A DNA stretch of 64,000 nucleotides from the NCBI GenBank assembly GCA_002633005.1, contig NMRA01000001.1, positions 2,274,933 through 2,338,932 of the forward strand, in the 5' to 3' direction. The first letter of the stretch is position 1; every line of letters begins with the position of its first letter. Both the position numbers and the translations under genes were made by a program. Shown piece after piece: positions 63,001 to 64,000 of this stretch. The notes under the pieces were generated by a model. The model was given only the letters and a program-made list of their open reading frames with translations, searched no databases and was not told the DNA's origin. The DNA comes from Phoronis australis. Taxonomy: Eukaryota > Phoronida > Phoronidae.

Positions 63001-63713
63001 GCATAACTATCTCTAAATGACAACTGGTGAGGCGATCAAACCGCAGCAGATTTTCATGGATTGTTGACTAAATTGTCTCCAGAGTCAAGGTATGTGGTAA
63101 TTGTAACTCAGTGTGCATATGCATGTTTCATTTGATGTTATTTGCTGTATTTTGAGATCCATGAGTAACTTTATATGGGGTGTAGGCCTACTATCGCCTT
63201 GTATGCCAAAGGCATTACACTACAGGGCAATATAATTGCCTAACTCCTGTGCTGCGGGCGTCCGCGTCAGGTTAATGTGATTCACTAGGTAGTGACCACC
63301 ATCTCTAAGACATTCACAGCCTCCTAAGATGTCCTTCTATGCGCAAAAGGTACTTATAACAACGCGACTTCGATGTTTTAATCACTGTGATGCATAATTC
63401 GCCGAAAAGCTTCTGGCGTATGATGCTCCAATACTAGGAGCTTCACTGTCTCTACTGCCAGCTACACAGTCACTAGGCAATTACATCACTCTGGATGTCA
63501 CAGGCATATGCAGGGGCAATGTACATCCCCACAAAAAGTTAGAAATTTCAAAATACAGGAAATAAAATCAAATGAAATATGCATATATGCACATTTGGTT
63601 ATAATTTAATATAATTAATATATACCAGTCTGGAGATGATTCAGTCAAGATAATTTGAACAAATCGATGAAGATCTGTCACAGTTTGCTCGAGTTTCCCT
63701 TACCGGGTGCCAT
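35108..63713 (-). CDS. CATSPERG: CATSPERG, CatSper channel auxiliary subunit gamma (26+ exons)
   Basis: Single-pass auxiliary subunit of the CatSper calcium channel of the sperm flagellum. Exons (minus): 63704-63713, 62332-62573, 61355-61411, 60832-60985, about 59761-59960, 58940-59043, 58588-58766, 57815-57913, 56450-56642, 55931-56119, 55410-55620, 53896-54013, 53430-53571, 52892-52988, 49661-49751, 48135-48323, 47434-47508, 45572-45689, 44402-44529, 43838-43973, 42681-42840, 41850-42006, 40530-40730, 39669-39774, 38471-38597, 35108-36015. That is about 1,470 aa. The gamma assignment rests on the membrane-proximal part: GCPPETFLVFN, CREHSPCGNI, FNTPEFYFVLEVSN and FCDHTLRFLVKVYGLPL. A hydrophobic N-terminus (FVFHPVMFVMILS) may be the signal peptide. 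One transmembrane helix (SFIFAIIMGIAIYFVA) lies near residue 1130. The 5' edge of exon 5 and the phase between 45572 and 44529 are unresolved. Confidence 0.92.
36540..36815 (+). mobile_element. HINE/pearl-like repeat, two core units plus tail
   Basis: Two units spaced 135 bp apart each read CACTAGG (36579 and 36714), then CACA, then AAATTCGTCTG or GAATTCGTCTG and a AAAATGGG-like phrase, with TTAAGATAC between them. The tail has GATGTGGGCACATAAAAATA at 36790-36809, the hairpin half seen in the other copies. No GGAC run remains. It sits in the CATSPERG last intron. Confidence 0.65.
38471..38597 (-). CDS. CATSPERG: CATSPERG transmembrane exon
   Basis: This exon carries the only clear membrane helix of the protein, SFIFAIIMGIAIYFVA, followed at once by a cytoplasmic juxtamembrane segment with cysteines and basic residues (ATECKMCSRNKDTNSRLIR). 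The preceding exon ends DFIIRM, completing the helix start. The arrangement of a large extracellular part, one helix and a tail is that of the CatSper beta, gamma, delta and epsilon subunits. Confidence 0.9.
38773..38832 (-). repeat. tRNA-derived SINE fragment
   Basis: On the minus strand TGGTAGCACGTAAGA resembles a pol III A box, and GGTTTGATTCC about 30 bp later is a near-perfect B box. Together they look like the tRNA-related head of a SINE. It does not fold as a good tRNA and lies inside a CATSPERG intron. Confidence 0.55.
39200..39570 (+). repeat. Dispersed repeat, relative of 50380-50700
   Basis: TGGTAAAAATTCTCCAGTTC opens this stretch and TGGTAAAAATTCTCCAGTTT opens the one at 50389. 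Both continue with CTTGATACTGAAGAT / CTTGATTCTGAAGAT, ATAGCTGCTGACACAA / ATAGCCATCGACGCAA and AGCTCCAAC...AAAATA in the same order, at about 65% by eye. Both may be the 5' part of the HINE-like family. Confidence 0.6.
39976..40042 (-). repeat. tRNA-derived SINE head
   Basis: The minus strand reads GGCCTAATAGGATACTG (A-box-like) and, about 30 bp on, GGGTTCGAGTCCCACTGG, a perfect B box GGTTCGAGTCC within a T arm. The acceptor and anticodon arms are poor, so a SINE head or tRNA pseudogene is likelier than an active tRNA. Confidence 0.65.
40163..40270. repeat. Three-copy tandem repeat, about 37 bp
   Basis: Three successive units of the form GGTGGCGACACCTG, then CACACCTGTTTACTTTTACT, with few differences, in the CATSPERG intron between 40730 and 39774. 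Each unit contains CACCTG E-box-like hexamers. This is a minisatellite seed. Confidence 0.9.
41600..41670. repeat. CCCA/CA microsatellite with one N
   Basis: A (CACC)n run ending in (CA)n, interrupted by an unresolved base at 41614. It lies in a CATSPERG intron just past exon 22. Confidence 0.9.
46015..46650 (+). mobile_element. HINE/pearl-like repeat in a CATSPERG intron
   Basis: Units start with GAAGATACAG (46018-46141 and 46574). Two contain GCCACTAGGAG phrases (46168 and 46327) followed by GTTTGAAAATGGG-like text. The end reads GATACAGCAGCAGATGCCAG, then a degenerate hairpin and GGGCATATAAAAA, matching the tails at 9413 and 53030. The GGAC run is reduced to GCCAGATGGC. Confidence 0.65.
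50386..51400 (+). mobile_element. HINE/pearl-like repeat cores
   Basis: Successive diverged units carry CATTAGGAGGTACTACTGTA (50825), GGCACTAGGGGTCGCTACAG (51198) and CCACAAGGGGGCACTACAGT (51313). Each is followed by a phrase of the type CTGAAAATCAA. A pair of closely similar subunits, CAAGTTTCACTAAAATCCGT at 50896 and GAAGTTTCATTGAAATCCAT at 51008, each run on into CAGTTCTTTA.ATATCATCTGGAA. No tail is evident. Confidence 0.6.
51963..52150 (-). pseudogene. Penelope-like element remnant (GIY-YIG C-terminus)
   Basis: The minus strand encodes an open stretch with NHFSSKNHNIQDLSVQIIEK, then HRLKREQYWIDKLNTIEPHG and LNVKTS before a stop. The signature HF...H...D..V.II......R...E..WI..L.T..P.GLN followed closely by a stop is typical of the C-terminus of Penelope-like retroelements, whose reverse transcriptase carries a GIY-YIG endonuclease. 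Upstream the frame soon meets stops and abuts the foldback at 52212, so only the 3' end survives. It lies in the CATSPERG intron between exons 14 and 15. Confidence 0.75.
52212..52388. mobile_element. Small foldback/MITE element
   Basis: The left end TTTTCGTAGTCTCAAATTTC continues CCCTCA; the reverse complement of the right end reads TTTTCGTAGCCTTGGGTTCC, then CCTCA. Inside, ACTTCAGTCA and TGACTGAAGT form a second inverted pair around a short loop. It has no coding capacity and lies directly beside the Penelope-like remnant. Confidence 0.75.
52733..52888. repeat. Imperfect tandem repeat, about 35 bp unit, next to an exon
   Basis: About five units of the form GTTACCACAAGGCCATGCAG followed by AACATATG run up to the donor side of CATSPERG exon 14 (52892-52988, minus). 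The last copy touches the exon's splice donor region. Confidence 0.85.
53023..53155 (+). mobile_element. HINE/pearl-like tail with GGAC microsatellite and hairpin
   Basis: The order is GATAGAGCAGCGGACGCC, repeated GCCGGACGCC, a pure (GGAC)n run, ATGACGGCATAAT, then the palindrome GCGTCCACATAT-AA-ATATGTGGGCGC at 53122-53147 and ATAAAAA. The same order, degenerate, is seen at 9413-9490 (minus) and 46574-46650. An N at 53010 precedes it. Confidence 0.75.
57525..57593 (+). repeat. tRNA-like sequence (SINE head or tRNA pseudogene)
   Basis: GTGGCTTAGTGCTTGA gives an A box, CTCCCGTTTGGGAG a perfect 5-bp stem with too short a loop for an anticodon arm, and CCCGGGTTCAAATCCTGG a near-perfect B box and T arm. 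The acceptor pairs only partly (CAGTGTG with TTTACTG). This is the build of a tRNA-derived SINE rather than a functional tRNA. It is in a CATSPERG intron. Confidence 0.7.
58940..59043 (-). CDS. CATSPERG: CATSPERG exon 6 with basic cluster KRRKRA
   Basis: A 104-nt exon encoding RINEEVNTVGPVKEPDHILA, then YRLPNMIVVKRRKRA. It ends with a dense basic run matching the R-X-K/R-R pattern of furin-type cleavage sites, in what should be the extracellular part of the protein. Whether it is cleaved is unknown; it may simply be a loop of the N-terminal propeller region. Confidence 0.8.
59940..59999 (-). repeat. 30-bp tandem duplication at the edge of CATSPERG exon 5
   Basis: On the minus strand TGTTGTGATAT(T/C)TCTGAACA followed by AGTCTTG occurs twice with a 30-nt period. 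It is open in the CATSPERG frame, where it would read CCDISEQVLM twice. It coincides with the place where the exon 5 acceptor must lie, so the true boundary is uncertain. Confidence 0.8.
60620..60682. repeat. 11-bp minisatellite, five to six copies
   Basis: Perfect tandem copies of ACTAAGTGACT in the CATSPERG intron between exons 4 and 5. The copies are identical, which suggests recent expansion or length polymorphism. Confidence 0.92.
63180..63520 (-). repeat. Dispersed repeat, copy 2 (inverted relative to 1960-2330)
   Basis: In reverse complement the core 63305-63425 reads GAAGCTTTTCGGCGAATTAT, then AAAACATCGAAGTCGCG, TACCTTTTGCGCATAGA and TTAGGAGGCTGT, matching 2060-2185 in order and spacing. 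Outer parts share AGGGCAATATAATTGCCTA-type phrases. It lies in CATSPERG intron 1. Confidence 0.75.
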
Positions 63714-64000
63714 TTTGAGGAAGTTATGTGAAATCACGCATGTTGACGAGTAAAAAGTCCAAGGCAGGGACACAAATTTCACCTGATTTGGCTGATATCT
63801 TCTCATGCTATTTTGCAATTGTCACGCGCCAGCGTCATGTGCTTCGCTCAGTCTCGCGCTACTACCTAAAATACACGGGACGAAATTCGTACAGAAAGTG
63901 ATGGGAAGTATTGTAGTCCCTTACTGGCCAACCGAGGGGTTACGTGTTGCCCATGTCTACTACAGTCTACACTACTACAGACAGGTAGAGATGTAGGCAA
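63714..64000. promoter_or_regulatory. Upstream flank of CATSPERG, probable promoter side
   Basis: This lies immediately upstream of the proposed CATSPERG start (minus, ATG at 63711-63713). A small CpG-richer patch is present around 63822-63900 (CACGCGCC, CTCGCGC) in otherwise A+T-rich DNA. No TATA box or other element can be assigned with confidence, and no further gene is evident before the window ends. Confidence 0.35.

Overview
This is a eukaryotic, metazoan genomic window. It is A+T-rich with dense interspersed repeats and long introns. Four conserved animal genes can be assembled exon by exon with GT-AG junctions. A gamma subunit of the sperm CatSper channel implies an animal with CatSper-type flagellated sperm. 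The repeats (tRNA-derived SINEs, many MITEs, a satellite-bearing element of the Helentron/'pearl' kind with a GGAC-type microsatellite, a Penelope-like remnant) suit a marine invertebrate such as an echinoderm, hemichordate, lancelet or mollusc. The species cannot be fixed from the sequence alone.

Layout. 1-7718: gene-free and repeat-rich, with a 792-bp, about 99% identical direct duplication whose first copy is bounded on both sides by single Ns. 7719-19473 (+): PRPF39, a U1 snRNP-associated splicing factor, 14 coding exons, 663 aa. 21472-27235 (-): DMAC2, a mitochondrial complex I assembly factor, 5 exons, about 287 aa. 27477-32776 (+): DMAC2L (ATP5S, factor B), a paralogue of DMAC2, 5 exons, 211 aa. 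35108-63713 (-): CATSPERG, at least 26 coding exons, about 1,470 aa, with an unusually long Ser/Thr-rich cytoplasmic tail. 63714-64000: upstream flank of CATSPERG. Orientation alternates: PRPF39 and DMAC2 are tail to tail, DMAC2 and DMAC2L are head to head, and DMAC2L and CATSPERG are tail to tail.

The most interesting gene-level observation is the DMAC2/DMAC2L pair. The two related mitochondrial LRR proteins appear to start about 240 bp apart on opposite strands, around an E2F-like site and a CCAAT box, as if one bidirectional promoter served both. In human, from memory, DMAC2L lies near PRPF39 on 14q21 and DMAC2 lies near CATSPERG on 19q13.2. This window would then hold both halves of that linkage as one block.

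The most interesting non-genic structure is a dispersed repeat family seen at five places in introns and, once, tandemly arranged. It has core units carrying CACTAGG-type (CTCF-like) motifs, a GGAC microsatellite and a terminal hairpin. There are also a complete Harbinger-like MITE with a TAA target duplication, hAT-like elements with 5- and 6-bp duplications, several foldback elements and a GIY-YIG remnant. I see no operon, CRISPR, prophage or other prokaryotic feature. No wholly novel system was demonstrated.
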